Below the pieces are notes generated by a model, which saw only the letters and a list, made by a program, of their open reading frames with translations, was not told the origin of the DNA and did not search any database. A stretch of DNA of 64,000 bases from Thermocrispum agreste DSM 44070 (GTDB taxonomy: Bacteria; Actinomycetota; Actinomycetes; Mycobacteriales; Pseudonocardiaceae): the NCBI RefSeq assembly GCF_000427905.1, contig NZ_KE386603.1, positions 615,332 to 679,331 of the forward strand, in the 5' to 3' direction. Shown here one piece after another: positions 35,702 through 44,491 of this stretch (position 1 is its first letter; every line of letters begins with the position of its first letter). Made by a program: the position numbers and the translations under genes.

Positions 35702-36403
35702 TCACCCGGCAGGCACGGCCGCGGCGTAGGCCCGTGGATTCTCCAGGTGACGTCGCTCGGTGACGTGCGGCGGCACCGGTAGCTGCGAGGTCATGTCCGG
35801 CGACGGTATCGGCGCGCCGAAGGCGACCTCCAGCGGCAGGACACCCGCCCACACGGCGTTGGCCTCGACGTCCTCCGGGTCGTCCCCCGGGTACGTGGCC
35901 CGGATCTTCACCGACGCCTCGGCCAGCGGCAGGGCCAGGACACTGACCGCGGCCAGCTCCTTGTTGGTCGCGTCGCGGGCATAGCCCCACGAGCCGGGAG
36001 CCAGGTGGTCGGTGATCACCCGCAGCGCGTGCAGCTTGGCGGAACGCTCGGTGATCGGCGTGGCCGTGCCGTGGATGACGGCCGAGCGGTAGTTGATCGA
36101 GTGGTGCATCAGGCTGCGGGCGTAGACGATGCCGTCGACATGGGTGACCGCGACGCAGACGTCGGCGCCCTTGGCCGCGGCACGCAGGCTGCGCGCGCCG
36201 GTGGAGCCGTGCAGGTACAGCGTGTCGCCCTCCCGGCCGTAGGTGGTGGGCAGGACGACCGGGGAGGAATCCAACACGATGCCGAGATGGCAGACCAGGC
36301 CCGCGTCGAGGACTTCGTACAGTGCGGCACGGTCGGTCACGGTGCGATGCTTCGTGCGATTCGGGGTGCTCCGTGGGGTCGGCGACAACGGTGCAGCGCT
36401 CAT
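35702..36403 (-). CDS. Pyridoxamine 5'-phosphate oxidase-like FMN-binding protein
   Basis: 233 residues, ATG at 36403. The split-barrel flavin fold is seen in ALYEVLDAGLVCHLGIVLDSSPVVLPTTYGREGDTLYLHGSTGARSL and ADVCVAVTHVDGIVYARSLMHHSINYRSAVIHGTATPIT. It belongs to the putative flavin-nucleotide-binding branch rather than true PdxH, since the PdxH C-terminal substrate signature is missing. It is divergent from a MocR regulator, a common pairing that suggests MocR control and a link to vitamin B6 or flavin chemistry. The substrate is unknown. Confidence 0.85.
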   Translation of the reverse strand: MSAAPLSPTPRSTPNRTKHRTVTDRAALYEVLDAGLVCHLGIVLDSSPVVLPTTYGREGDTLYLHGSTGARSLRAAAKGADVCVAVTHVDGIVYARSLMHHSINYRSAVIHGTATPITERSAKLHALRVITDHLAPGSWGYARDATNKELAAVSVLALPLAEASVKIRATYPGDDPEDVEANAVWAGVLPLEVAFGAPIPSPDMTSQLPVPPHVTERRHLENPRAYAAAVPAG

Positions 36404-36438
36404 ACCGGAAAGCCTCGCCGAGGCAGTGGCATGGTGAA

Positions 36439-36469
36439 ATGTCCAATCTGCAAGAATTTCTGATGTCCA
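36439..36469. promoter_or_regulatory. Candidate MocR binding site: direct repeat ATGTCCA
   Basis: ATGTCCA occurs at 36439-36445 and 36463-36469, 24 bases apart, in the 80-base region between the divergent flavoprotein and mocR genes. MocR/PdxR proteins usually bind direct repeats in such regions. Confidence 0.45.
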
Positions 36470-36483
36470 CTTAGGGAGGGGTG

Positions 36484-37896
36484 ATGGCGGAGACCGCACT
36501 GGGCAGCCGGGGCGAGACCACACTTCCGGTGACGCTGGACCGAAAGTCGCGCACCCCGCTTGCCGTACAGCTCGCGGACGCGCTGCGCACCGCCGCCTCC
36601 TCGGGGCACTTGCGCGGCGGTGACCGGCTGCCGTCGACCAGGGCGCTCGCCAAGCGCCTCGGGGTCAGCAGAACGGTGACCGCGGCCGCCTACGAGCAGC
36701 TGCACGCCGAGGGATGGATCGTCGGCAGGCACGGCTCGGGCACCTACGTCACCACCACGCCGCCGTCCGGGCGGCCGCAGCACGCCGAGAACGCGCCGGA
36801 CGCCGCGGTCGACTCCGGCCTGCTGGAGCTGGTGCCGGGCATGCCGTGGGCGGAGGGGATCGAGCGCTCGGCATGGCGGCGCGCATGGCGGGCGGCCTCC
36901 GACGAGCCGCCGTCGCAGCGCACCGATCGGGCCGGGCTGACCGGTTACCGCGCGGCGATCAGCGAGCTGCTGCTGCGCCATCGCGGCCTCAACGCCGCAC
37001 CGTCCGCCGTGCTGGCCACGGCGGGCACCACCGCGGCGGTGGCCGAGCTGGCCTTCGGGGTGCTGCGGCCGGGGGACACCGTCGCCGTCGAGGAACCCGG
37101 CTATCAGCGCGCGGTGCAGGCGTTGCGATCGGCCGGGGTGCGGGTGGTGCCGCTCGGCGTGGATTCCGACGGTGTGCGGGTGGACGAAATCGGCGACGTC
37201 GCCGCGGTGTACTGCTCCCCGGCCCACCAGTACCCGCTGGGCACGCGGATGAGCGCGGCCCGGCGAGTGGCGCTGGTGGAGAGGGCGCGCGCCGACGGAT
37301 TCCTGATCATCGAGGACGACTACGACGGCGAGCTGCGGTTCGACGTGGCTCCGCTGCCGGTGCTGGCCGCGCTGGCGCCGGACGTCGTGGTGCATCTGGG
37401 CACCACGAGCAAGATCCTCACCCCGACGCTCGGGGTCGGCTGGATGGTGGCGCCGCCTCCGGTCGCCGAGGCGGTGCTGGCCTACCGTGAACGCACCGGC
37501 ACCCGTCCCTCCCCGGCCGGGCAGCGTGTCTTCACGGCCTTCGCTCGCAACGGCGACCTGGGCAGACATCTCCGCCGGGTGCGGCGGGAACTGTCCGAGC
37601 GGCGGCAGTGGCTGGTGGCGGCGCTGACCGAAGCCGGTGTCCCGGTGCTCGGCGACGACGCGGGCGCGCACCTGGTGGTGCCCATGGCCACCCCGGAGGA
37701 GGAGCAGAAGAAGCTGGCCGCGGCGGCCGAGCGCGGGATCCTGCTGGACGGCCTGGCCAGGCACTTCGCCGCCGAGCCGACGGTGTTCGGGGTGGCGATC
37801 GGGTACGCGGGCTGCTCCCGCGCCGAGCTGTACGAGGCGATCCCGGCCGTGATCGACGTGTTGCGAAGCCCCGGTGGTCCACCGGCGTCCGGTTGA
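36484..37896 (+). CDS. MocR/PdxR family regulator (GntR HTH plus aminotransferase domain)
   Basis: 470 residues. The N-terminal GntR winged helix (about 20-90) includes TPLAVQLADALRTAASSGHLRGGDRLPSTRALAKRLGVSRTVTAAAYEQL; the rest is a fold-type I aminotransferase-like domain with EEPGYQRA, IEDDYDGELRF and HLGTTSKILTPTLGVGWM, where the Lys binds pyridoxal phosphate. Such proteins sense PLP and control pyridoxine or amino-acid genes. GGGAGGG is four bases before ATG 36484; a GTG at 36481 is adjacent. The divergent flavin protein is the likely target. Confidence 0.92.
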   Translation: MAETALGSRGETTLPVTLDRKSRTPLAVQLADALRTAASSGHLRGGDRLPSTRALAKRLGVSRTVTAAAYEQLHAEGWIVGRHGSGTYVTTTPPSGRPQHAENAPDAAVDSGLLELVPGMPWAEGIERSAWRRAWRAASDEPPSQRTDRAGLTGYRAAISELLLRHRGLNAAPSAVLATAGTTAAVAELAFGVLRPGDTVAVEEPGYQRAVQALRSAGVRVVPLGVDSDGVRVDEIGDVAAVYCSPAHQYPLGTRMSAARRVALVERARADGFLIIEDDYDGELRFDVAPLPVLAALAPDVVVHLGTTSKILTPTLGVGWMVAPPPVAEAVLAYRERTGTRPSPAGQRVFTAFARNGDLGRHLRRVRRELSERRQWLVAALTEAGVPVLGDDAGAHLVVPMATPEEEQKKLAAAAERGILLDGLARHFAAEPTVFGVAIGYAGCSRAELYEAIPAVIDVLRSPGGPPASG

Positions 37897-37903
37897 TGCG
37901 CGG

Positions 37904-37909
37904 TAGGGT
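37904..37909 (+). promoter_or_regulatory. -10 box of ddl (leaderless)
   Basis: TAGGGT ends eight bases before the ATG at 37918, and no Shine-Dalgarno lies between. Confidence 0.5.
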
Positions 37910-37917
37910 CAGCGACT

Positions 37918-39045
37918 ATGGCACAACCACCCAGCCGGCCGCTTGACGCCACGGGAGGGCGCAAGATCCGCGTCGCCGTGATCTTCGGTGGCCGCAGCAC
38001 CGAGCACACCATCTCCTGCGTGTCCGCGGGCAGCATCCTGAGCAATCTGGATCGCGATCGGTTCGACGTCGTGCCGATCGGCATCACACCGGACGGTGGC
38101 TGGGTGCTGACCACGTCGGACGCCGAGGCGCTGCGGATCAAGGGGCGCGAGCTGCCCGAGGTGACCAGCGGCGCGGAGATCATCCTGGCCGGCGACGCGC
38201 GGCGGCGCGAGCTCGTCCTGCTGCACGGCAAGCAGACCGAGGCGCTGGCCGGCGTGGACGTGGTGTTCCCGGTCCTGCACGGTGCGTTCGGTGAGGACGG
38301 CACCATCCAGGGGCTGCTGGAGATGGCCGACCTGCCCTACGTCGGCTCCGGGGTGCTGGCCAGCGCCGCGTCCATGGACAAGGTGTTCGCCAAGAAGCTG
38401 CTGGCCGCGGAGGGGCTGCCGATCGGCGAGTACGCCGTGGTGCCCAGGGACGCGGACAAGCTCCCGCAGGCCGAGCGCGACCGGCTCGGGCTGCCGGTGT
38501 TCGTCAAGCCCGCGCGCGCCGGGTCGTCGGTGGGCATCACCAAGGTGACCGACTGGGACCAGCTCGGCGACGCGATCGCGCTGGCCCGCCGGACCGACCC
38601 GAAGGTGCTGGTCGAGGCGGCGATCGTGGGACGAGAGGTGGAGTGCGGCGTTCTGGAGTTCCCGGACGGCCGCATCGAGGCGTCGCTGCCCGCCGAGATC
38701 AGGGTGGTGTCCGACGACAAGGACGCCTGGTACGACTTCGAGACCAAGTACCTGACGGACACCGCCGAGCTGGACATCCCGGCGAAGCTGGACGACCAGG
38801 TGATCGAGCGCGTGCGGGCAATGGCCGTGCGTGCGTTCCGGGCGCTGGACTGCGCGGGCCTGGCCCGGGTGGACTTCTTCGTCGGGCCGGACGGCGACGT
38901 GAAGGTCAACGAGCTGAACACCATGCCCGGGTTCACCGCGACCTCGGCTTACCCGAAGATGTGGGAAGTCACCGGCGTGGACTACCCGACCCTGCTGACC
39001 ACGCTGATCGAAACCGCGTTGGCGCGCGGCACCGGCCTGCGCTGA
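37918..39045 (+). CDS. ddl: D-alanine--D-alanine ligase
   Basis: 375 residues, cytosolic ATP-grasp enzyme that joins two D-Ala for peptidoglycan precursors. [23 protein letters not shown] (about 19-41) is the N-terminal signature; [21 protein letters not shown] binds the first D-Ala; [19 protein letters not shown] is the ATP-grasp loop; [33 protein letters not shown] ends the active site with the metal ligands. The length is that of the actinobacterial form with a middle insertion. A leaderless start is likely from the TAGGGT box. Confidence 0.96.
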   Translation: MAQPPSRPLDATGGRKIRVAVIFGGRSTEHTISCVSAGSILSNLDRDRFDVVPIGITPDGGWVLTTSDAEALRIKGRELPEVTSGAEIILAGDARRRELVLLHGKQTEALAGVDVVFPVLHGAFGEDGTIQGLLEMADLPYVGSGVLASAASMDKVFAKKLLAAEGLPIGEYAVVPRDADKLPQAERDRLGLPVFVKPARAGSSVGITKVTDWDQLGDAIALARRTDPKVLVEAAIVGREVECGVLEFPDGRIEASLPAEIRVVSDDKDAWYDFETKYLTDTAELDIPAKLDDQVIERVRAMAVRAFRALDCAGLARVDFFVGPDGDVKVNELNTMPGFTATSAYPKMWEVTGVDYPTLLTTLIETALARGTGLR

Positions 39046-39057
39046 GGCCGGCCGGGG

Positions 39058-39627
39058 TCAGCGCGGCATGGCCGCGGCGACCGCTTTGCTGAGGTCCTGC
39101 ACGACTCCGGTGCCTGCCCCCTCCGGCACCGTGACGGCGACCGTCACCGGCTTGCCTGCCACGTACCAGGTGGTGGCGCCGGTGTTGTCCACCGGGAACC
39201 ACTGCACGTCGTCGACCACCACCAGCTTCGAGGTCGGCTTCAGCTCGCGCGGCTTGCCGACGCCGCAGCGCAGCACGACCGGCTCCGACGTGCCCCAGGC
39301 GGCGGTCGCCGGGGGAGCAGGGTCGGCGAGTTCTCGCCGCGGCAACTGACGCCCAGCCGACTTCACCGTCGGCGGCAGCTCGGCCATCAGCCTGGCGCAC
39401 TCCGGCCTGCCGGCGTCGGGTGCGCTCACCGCGGGCACGGGCAGCGGGCCGGCCTGCCGTGCGGGTGTCTGCCTGCCGCCGAAAACCAGGCCGACGACCG
39501 CGACCCCGGCGACCAGCACGATCGCCAGGCCCGCGGCGACAAGGAGGACCGGCCGCGGCGGTAGTGCCGATTCCGTCGCCGATGCCGGAGGGGACGGTTG
39601 CTCGTCGGAGGATGCTCGGCTACTCAC
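39058..39627 (-). CDS. DUF3515 family membrane-anchored protein
   Basis: 189 residues, GTG start after GGAAAGG. Cytoplasmic residues 1-25, one membrane helix (about 27-50), then an extracytoplasmic domain with GRPECARLMAELP, VVLRCGVGKPRELKPTSKLVVVDDVQWFP and TWYVAGKPVTVAVTVPEG. This matches DUF3515, an actinobacterial family always found near ddl and thiL but without assigned function. Two Cys in the outer domain could pair. It converges with ddl. Confidence 0.87.
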   Translation of the reverse strand: MSSRASSDEQPSPPASATESALPPRPVLLVAAGLAIVLVAGVAVVGLVFGGRQTPARQAGPLPVPAVSAPDAGRPECARLMAELPPTVKSAGRQLPRRELADPAPPATAAWGTSEPVVLRCGVGKPRELKPTSKLVVVDDVQWFPVDNTGATTWYVAGKPVTVAVTVPEGAGTGVVQDLSKAVAAAMPR

Positions 39628-39648
39628 CGCGGCCTTTCCGGTCCAGGG

Positions 39649-39888
39649 TCAGCTCTCCAGATGCACCACGGGGCAGGTCAGCGTCCGCGTGATGCCGTTG
39701 ACGTTCTGCACCTTAGCGACCACCAGCCTGCCCAGTTCGTCGACGTTCTCCGCTTCGGCCCGCACGATGACGTCGTAGGGGCCGGTGACGTCCTCCGAGC
39801 TTGCCACGCCGGGAATCTTGGCGATCTCGGCGGCCACCGACGCTGCCTTGCCGACTTCGGTCTGGATCAGGATGTATGCGTTGACCAC
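39649..39888 (-). CDS. Stand-alone Lrp/AsnC ligand-binding (RAM) domain protein
   Basis: 79 residues, starting VVNAYILIQTEVGKA from GTG 39888 with GAAGGGG six bases upstream; an ATG 18 bases earlier is less likely. It is a complete RAM domain (GVASSEDVTGPYDVIVRAEAENVDELGRLVV) without the DNA-binding half. Such small proteins form dimeric beta-alpha barrels that bind amino acids and may join oligomers with full-length Lrp proteins. It follows no operon partner closely; DUF3515 starts 21 bases downstream on the same strand, so the two may be co-transcribed. Confidence 0.88.
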   Translation of the reverse strand: MVNAYILIQTEVGKAASVAAEIAKIPGVASSEDVTGPYDVIVRAEAENVDELGRLVVAKVQNVNGITRTLTCPVVHLES

Positions 39889-39931
39889 GGCGCGCCCCTT
39901 CGTCACCTGCGTTGTGATTCAGGTCCAATAA

Positions 39932-39963
39932 GGGCCGGCGACGTCAGCGACGACGTCCGGCCC
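39932..39963. promoter_or_regulatory. Strong hairpin in the Lrp-thiL divergent region
   Basis: GGGCCGG (39932-39938) pairs with CCGGCCC (39957-39963) and, after a two-base bulge, ACGTC (39941-39945) with GACGT (39952-39956). It lies between divergent genes, so it is not a normal terminator; an operator or a 5' leader structure is more likely. Confidence 0.45.
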
Positions 39964-40023
39964 AGCAAAGTTACCGCAGCCGGCACTCGGATGTCCGACT
40001 GTTTGTCATACAAGGAGGTTACG

Positions 40024-41001
40024 GTGCAGCAGCGCAGCCCGGGCGGACGAACGGTCGCCGACATGGGCGAATTCACGCTGATCGGCGCCGTGGTCGCGGG
40101 CCGTCGGCAACCGGCGACGACGCAGCTCGGGCCCGGCGACGACGCGGCGGTGGTGACGGCAGCGGACGGCCGCGTGGTCGCCACGACGGACGTGTTGGTG
40201 CAGGGCGTGCACTTCCGGCTGGACTGGTCGACGGCGGAACAGGTGGGCCGCAAGGCGGTGGCGGTGAACCTGGCGGACGTGGCCGCGATGGGGGCGAGGC
40301 CGACGTCGGTCCTGGTCGGCCTCGCCTGCCCGGCGTCGACACCCGCGCAGTTCGCCATGGACCTGGCCAAGGGGATGGGCGAAGAGGCCGAGCGGGCCGG
40401 GGCGGGGCTGGTCGGCGGCGACATGGTCGCGGCGGACCAGATCGTCATCAGCGTCACGGCGCTCGGCGATCTGGAAGGCCGCGCCCCGGTGACCCGTTCC
40501 GGTGCCAAGCCGGGCGACGTGCTGGCCGTGGCGGGACGGCTGGGCTGGGCGGCGGCGGGCCTGGCGGTGCTGGGGCGCGGCTTCCGTTCCCCGGTCAACG
40601 TGGTCAACGCGCACCGCTGGCCGGAGCCGCCGTACCAGGAGGGACCGAAGGCGGCCACGGCAGGCGCCACCGCGATGATCGACGTGTCGGACGGCCTGCT
40701 CGGCGACCTCGCGCACATCGCACGAGCGTCCGAGGTGTCGATCGACGTCGAAGCGGGCCGCCTGGAGATCGACCGGCGGCTGGCCGAGGTCGGTGCCGCG
40801 CTCGGGGTCAGGCCGCTGGACTGGGTGCTCACCGGGGGTGAGGACCACGCGCTGGCGGCGACGTTCCCGCCCGACGTCCCGTTGCCCGAGGGATGGCGGG
40901 CGATCGGGTCCGTGCTACCCGCCGAGGACGAGCCCGCGGTCACCGTGGACGGCGAGGAGTACCAGGTGGCCGAGCCTGGCTGGCAGCACTGGCGTCGGTG
41001 A
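40024..41001 (+). CDS. thiL: Thiamine-monophosphate kinase
   Basis: 325 residues, GTG 40024 with a near-perfect AAGGAGGTT (40012-40020). Phosphorylates thiamine monophosphate to thiamine diphosphate. The PurM/ThiL fold motifs are present: MGEFTLIGAVVAGR at the start, LGPGDDAAVV for metal, DVLVQGVHF, KAVAVNLADVAAMGARP and IDVSDGLLGDLAHIA, plus VLTGGEDHALAATF near the C terminus. No TPP riboswitch is seen upstream. It is divergent from the Lrp-type gene and followed by a GNAT gene. Confidence 0.95.
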   Translation: MQQRSPGGRTVADMGEFTLIGAVVAGRRQPATTQLGPGDDAAVVTAADGRVVATTDVLVQGVHFRLDWSTAEQVGRKAVAVNLADVAAMGARPTSVLVGLACPASTPAQFAMDLAKGMGEEAERAGAGLVGGDMVAADQIVISVTALGDLEGRAPVTRSGAKPGDVLAVAGRLGWAAAGLAVLGRGFRSPVNVVNAHRWPEPPYQEGPKAATAGATAMIDVSDGLLGDLAHIARASEVSIDVEAGRLEIDRRLAEVGAALGVRPLDWVLTGGEDHALAATFPPDVPLPEGWRAIGSVLPAEDEPAVTVDGEEYQVAEPGWQHWRR

Positions 41002-41042
41002 CCGGGCGGATTCCGCTTCCGCCGAGCACCGGTGCCGCCCGA

Positions 41043-41048
41043 TACGCT
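41043..41048 (+). promoter_or_regulatory. -10 box of the GNAT gene (leaderless)
   Basis: TACGCT ends six bases before the GTG at 41055. Confidence 0.45.
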
Positions 41049-41054
41049 CGATGT

Positions 41055-41525
41055 GTGCAGATCGTTGCCGTGGCTTACGACCATCCGGATGCGCAGAAGC
41101 TGATCGCCGAGGTCCAGCAGGAATACGTCCGGCGATACGGCGACGAGGACGCCACGCCGGTGGATCCGGCCGAGTTCGCCCCGCCGCGCGGCTATTTCGC
41201 GGTCGGCTATCTGGACGGTGCTCCGGTGGCGTCCGGCGGGTGGCGGGCGCACGACGGACCGGAGCCGGAGTTCCAGCCCGGCGACGCCGAGATGAAGCGG
41301 CTGTACGTCGTGCCTGCGGCGCGTGGCCGGGGACTGGCTCGTGCCATGGTGGCCGAACTCGAGCGGTCCGCCAGAGAAGCCGGGCGGCGCCGCATGGTGC
41401 TGGAGACCGGGACCCGGCAGCCGGAGGCGATCGGCCTGTACACGTCGTTGGGGTACCGGCCGATTCCCAAGTTCGGCATCTATCGCTGTGAACCGGGGTC
41501 CCGCTGCTTCGGCAAGCTGCTGTGA
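41055..41525 (+). CDS. GNAT family N-acetyltransferase
   Basis: 156 residues, GTG start. The acetyl-CoA binding motif A is KRLYVVPAARGRGLARAMVAELERSARE (R-x-x-G-x-G at about 94-99), followed by motif B IGLYTSLGYRPI. The N-terminal half contains PRGYFAVGYLDGAPVASGGWRA, typical of beta strands 2-4. The acceptor (protein, amine or antibiotic) cannot be predicted. It sits between thiL and ung and is probably expressed from its own leaderless promoter. Confidence 0.9.
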   Translation: MQIVAVAYDHPDAQKLIAEVQQEYVRRYGDEDATPVDPAEFAPPRGYFAVGYLDGAPVASGGWRAHDGPEPEFQPGDAEMKRLYVVPAARGRGLARAMVAELERSAREAGRRRMVLETGTRQPEAIGLYTSLGYRPIPKFGIYRCEPGSRCFGKLL

Positions 41526-41648
41526 GCGGGCAACGGCAGATGGTCACGCTTGCCCGGCTGCCCGGCCTGCGGGCAGGGCATCACGTGCCGTGATCGGCCT
41601 TGCGATCACCCGGGGCGGGGACCGTGCGGGCGGGCCCGGCGAGCTGGC

Positions 41649-41654
41649 TAGGCT
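41649..41654 (+). promoter_or_regulatory. -10 box of ung (leaderless)
   Basis: TAGGCT ends eight bases before the ATG at 41663. Confidence 0.5.
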
Positions 41655-41662
41655 GTCGGACC

Positions 41663-42340
41663 ATGGCGCCACGACCGCTGCACGAGATCGTCGAAGCCGG
41701 GTGGGCCAAGGCACTGGCCCCGGTGGCCGATCGCATCGCTGCGATGGGGGACTTCCTGCGCGCGGAGATCGCCGCCGGGCGTACCTACCTGCCCGCCGGT
41801 GACAAGGTGCTGCGTGCCTTCCAGCAGCCGTTCGACGACGTCCGGGTGCTCATCGTCGGGCAGGACCCGTACCCGACGCCGGGGCATCCGATCGGGCTGA
41901 GCTTCGCGGTCGCCCCGGACGTCAAGCCGCTGCCCAAGAGCTTGATCAACATCTTCACCGAGTACTGCAACGACCTCGGCTACCCGATGCCGTCCACCGG
42001 CGACCTGACACCGTGGGCCGAGCGTGGCGTGCTGCTGCTGAACAGGGCGCTGACGGTGCGCCCGCACGCTCCGAACTCGCACAAGGGCAAGGGCTGGGAG
42101 GAGATCACCGAGCAGGCCATCCGGGCGCTGGCGGCCCGGCAGAAACCGCTGGTGGCCATCCTGTGGGGCAGCAACGCCCGCCAGCTCAAGCCGCTGATCG
42201 GCGCCGAGCGGTGCATCGAGTCGGTGCACCCGAGCCCGCTGTCGGCGCACAACGGGTTCTTCGGGTCCCGGCCGTTCAGCCGGGCCAACGAGATGCTGGT
42301 CGCGCAGGGGGCCGAGCCGATCGACTGGAAGCTCCCCTGA
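41663..42340 (+). CDS. ung: Uracil-DNA glycosylase, family 1
   Basis: 225 residues; removes uracil from DNA as the first step of base excision repair. [13 protein letters not shown] carries the water-activating Asp68; [25 protein letters not shown] and VAILWGSNA line the uracil pocket; [16 protein letters not shown] contains the catalytic HPSPLS loop. Length is normal. A GC-rich genome with much cytosine deamination relies heavily on this enzyme. Confidence 0.97.
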   Translation: MAPRPLHEIVEAGWAKALAPVADRIAAMGDFLRAEIAAGRTYLPAGDKVLRAFQQPFDDVRVLIVGQDPYPTPGHPIGLSFAVAPDVKPLPKSLINIFTEYCNDLGYPMPSTGDLTPWAERGVLLLNRALTVRPHAPNSHKGKGWEEITEQAIRALAARQKPLVAILWGSNARQLKPLIGAERCIESVHPSPLSAHNGFFGSRPFSRANEMLVAQGAEPIDWKLP

Positions 42341-42490
42341 CCGTCCGGTACGTGCGGAACCGCGCGCCGGGGCGGGATCCGGCCGCTGACCGAGTGCCGG
42401 ACCTCGATCCCCGGCGTCGTGCCGGCTCAGGCGAGCGCCGCAGCTTCAGCAGGGAGCCGGGAGCCACACGCGCCGCTTTGGGGTGCCACA

Positions 42491-42547
42491 CGACAACGCC
42501 GCCGCCCTGGGGTCAGGACGGCGGCGCCGATGGATCTGTCGTTGTCG
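42491..42547 (-). terminator. Nested stem-loop downstream of rpmB
   Basis: Outer arms CGACAAC (42491-42497) and GTTGTCG (42541-42547) enclose an inner CGCCGCC/GGCGGCG stem (42497-42503 with 42520-42526). It starts 27 bases after the rpmB stop on the minus strand. No T-run follows, but the stability suits an actinobacterial terminator. Confidence 0.5.
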
Positions 42548-42573
42548 AGATCTTGTCAGCCTGGCGGCCCGAA

Positions 42574-42762
42574 CTACCGGGTGACCTTGCCCGCCTTCAG
42601 GCAGGACGTGCAAACGTTGAGGCGCTTCCGCTGGGAGATGCCTACGCGCGCGTGCACGGTCTGGATGTTCGGGTTCCACCGGCGGCTGTGACGTCGGTGA
42701 GAGTGAGAGACCGACTTGCCGAAGCCCGGCCCCTTGCCACAGACGTCGCACACGGCAGCCAC
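42574..42762 (-). CDS. rpmB: Ribosomal protein L28, zinc-binding form
   Basis: 62 residues, GTG at 42762 with AAGGAG eight bases upstream. [36 protein letters not shown] is the L28 core; CDVC near the start and [12 protein letters not shown] at the end form the two zinc knuckles of the C+ type. Many actinobacteria hold an additional zinc-free L28 under Zur control elsewhere. It is divergent from the DAK-domain gene, the usual arrangement. Confidence 0.96.
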   Translation of the reverse strand: MAAVCDVCGKGPGFGKSVSHSHRRHSRRWNPNIQTVHARVGISQRKRLNVCTSCLKAGKVTR

Positions 42763-42874
42763 GTCGGAACACTCCTTACGTCTACGGGGATGATCCGCGC
42801 AGGTCGCGGACAGCTCACATAGGGTAGCTGGTAGCAGGAACGTCGCCGGAACCGGGGGCCGAAAGGAGCGCGGA

Positions 42875-44491
42875 GTGTCGACGGGTGGGCCAGCCGCGGT
42901 CACCGCCGCTGCCGTCGCTGCCTGGGCGGACGCCGCGGTCCGCGCGTTGCAGGGGCTGTGTGCGGAGCTCGACGCGATGAACGTCTTCCCGGTCGCCGAC
43001 TCCGACACCGGTTCGAACATGCTGCACACCTTCACCGCGGCCCGTGACGCCCTGCTTGCCGCCGACGATCGCGCCCGGGAGAGCGTGGGCACGGCGCTGG
43101 CGACCATGGCGCACGCGGCGGTGTCGGCCGCGCGGGGCAACTCCGGGGTGATCCTCTCCCAGTTCGTCCACGGGCTCGCCGAGGCCTGCGGAGACCGGCC
43201 GGAGCTCGACGCGTCCGGGTTGGCGAAAGCGTTCGAGAACGCGGACAGTGCGGCGGCTTCGGCGGTCGTGCGCCCGGTCGAGGGCACGATGCTCAGCGTG
43301 CTCCACGCTGCCGCGGAAGCGGCCGGGCGAGCCGACACGTCCGTGCCCGCCGACGTCGCGTCCGCAGCAGCCGACGCAGCGGCCGAAGCGCTGGCCCGCA
43401 CCCCGGATCAGCTCGCCGTGCTGGCCGAGGCCGGGGTGGTGGACGCTGGTGGCCGCGGACTGCTGGCCGTGCTCGACGAGCTGGCCGCGGTGCTGAGCGG
43501 GCGGCCGAGCCCGGCGCGCGGCGACTTCCGGTTCACACCCCGGGGTGGCACCCGCGCGTCCGAGGCGGAGCAGGACCAGCAGCCGTGGGAGGTCATGTAC
43601 CTGCTCGAGGAGGCCACCGAGGACGCGGTCACGACGCTGAAGGAGGATCTCAGCGCGATCGGCGACAGCGTGACTATCGCTGCGAACGGCGCGGGCACGT
43701 ACGCCGTCCACGTCCACTGCGCTGACATCGGCGCAGCTATCGAAGCAGGAATGCGTGCAGGCAAGCCGCACCAGGTGCGCGTCGAGTCGCTCACCGGGGC
43801 CGCCCGGCCGCGGGACCGATCCGGCAGCGCGGTGCTGGCGGTGGTGTGCGGAGCCGAGCTGGCCGAACTGTGTCAGCACGAAGGCGTCACGGTGCTGGAC
43901 GTGCGGGCCGGCCACGCGGTGAGCGTGGAGGTCGTCGAGCAGGCCATCGACGAGCTGGCCGCCGACCACGTGACGGTGCTCGCCGCGAGCCGGGAGCTGA
44001 CCGTCCTCGCCGAGGACGCCGCCGAGCGGGCCAGGAAGCACGGCGGCGAGGTGGTGGTGGTGCCGTGCGCCTCCCCGGTGCAGGTGCTGGCCGCGATCGC
44101 GGTGCACGACCCGGAACGCCGTAGCGGCGACAACGTGGTCGCCATGGCCGAGGCCGCGGCGTCCACCAGGCGCGGTGAGCTCAAGCGCGCCGAGCAGGAC
44201 GCGATCACCTGGGTCGGGCGGGTGGCCGCGGGCGACCTCGTCGGCTTCGCCGACGACGAGGTGGTGCTGATCGCCCCGGCGGACCGGCCGCCGGCCGAGG
44301 CGGCCACCGAGCTGCTGGACCTGCTGCTCGCCTCCGGCGGGGAGCTGGTCACCGTACTGCTGGGAGCGTCGGCCCCGGCGGGTATGACAGAAGCCGTGAC
44401 CAAGCACATGGCGCGGGTGCACCCGGAAGTGGAGCTGAGCATCTACCCCGGCGGGCAGACCGACTCCGTGCTGAGCCTGGGAGTGGAGTAG
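42875..44491 (+). CDS. DAK2-domain protein, YloV/FakA-like
   Basis: 538 residues. The N-terminal DAK2 (DhaL) domain (about 10-200) has [19 protein letters not shown] and [16 protein letters not shown], which bind Mg-ATP, and [13 protein letters not shown] and LLAVLDELA. The central and C-terminal parts match FakA, the kinase that phosphorylates fatty acids held by a DegV-type FakB protein; [18 protein letters not shown] is typical. No DegV partner is nearby. The stop shares one base with the recG start. In M. tuberculosis this is Rv2974c, whose reaction has not been shown. Confidence 0.9.
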   Translation: MSTGGPAAVTAAAVAAWADAAVRALQGLCAELDAMNVFPVADSDTGSNMLHTFTAARDALLAADDRARESVGTALATMAHAAVSAARGNSGVILSQFVHGLAEACGDRPELDASGLAKAFENADSAAASAVVRPVEGTMLSVLHAAAEAAGRADTSVPADVASAAADAAAEALARTPDQLAVLAEAGVVDAGGRGLLAVLDELAAVLSGRPSPARGDFRFTPRGGTRASEAEQDQQPWEVMYLLEEATEDAVTTLKEDLSAIGDSVTIAANGAGTYAVHVHCADIGAAIEAGMRAGKPHQVRVESLTGAARPRDRSGSAVLAVVCGAELAELCQHEGVTVLDVRAGHAVSVEVVEQAIDELAADHVTVLAASRELTVLAEDAAERARKHGGEVVVVPCASPVQVLAAIAVHDPERRSGDNVVAMAEAAASTRRGELKRAEQDAITWVGRVAAGDLVGFADDEVVLIAPADRPPAEAATELLDLLLASGGELVTVLLGASAPAGMTEAVTKHMARVHPEVELSIYPGGQTDSVLSLGVE

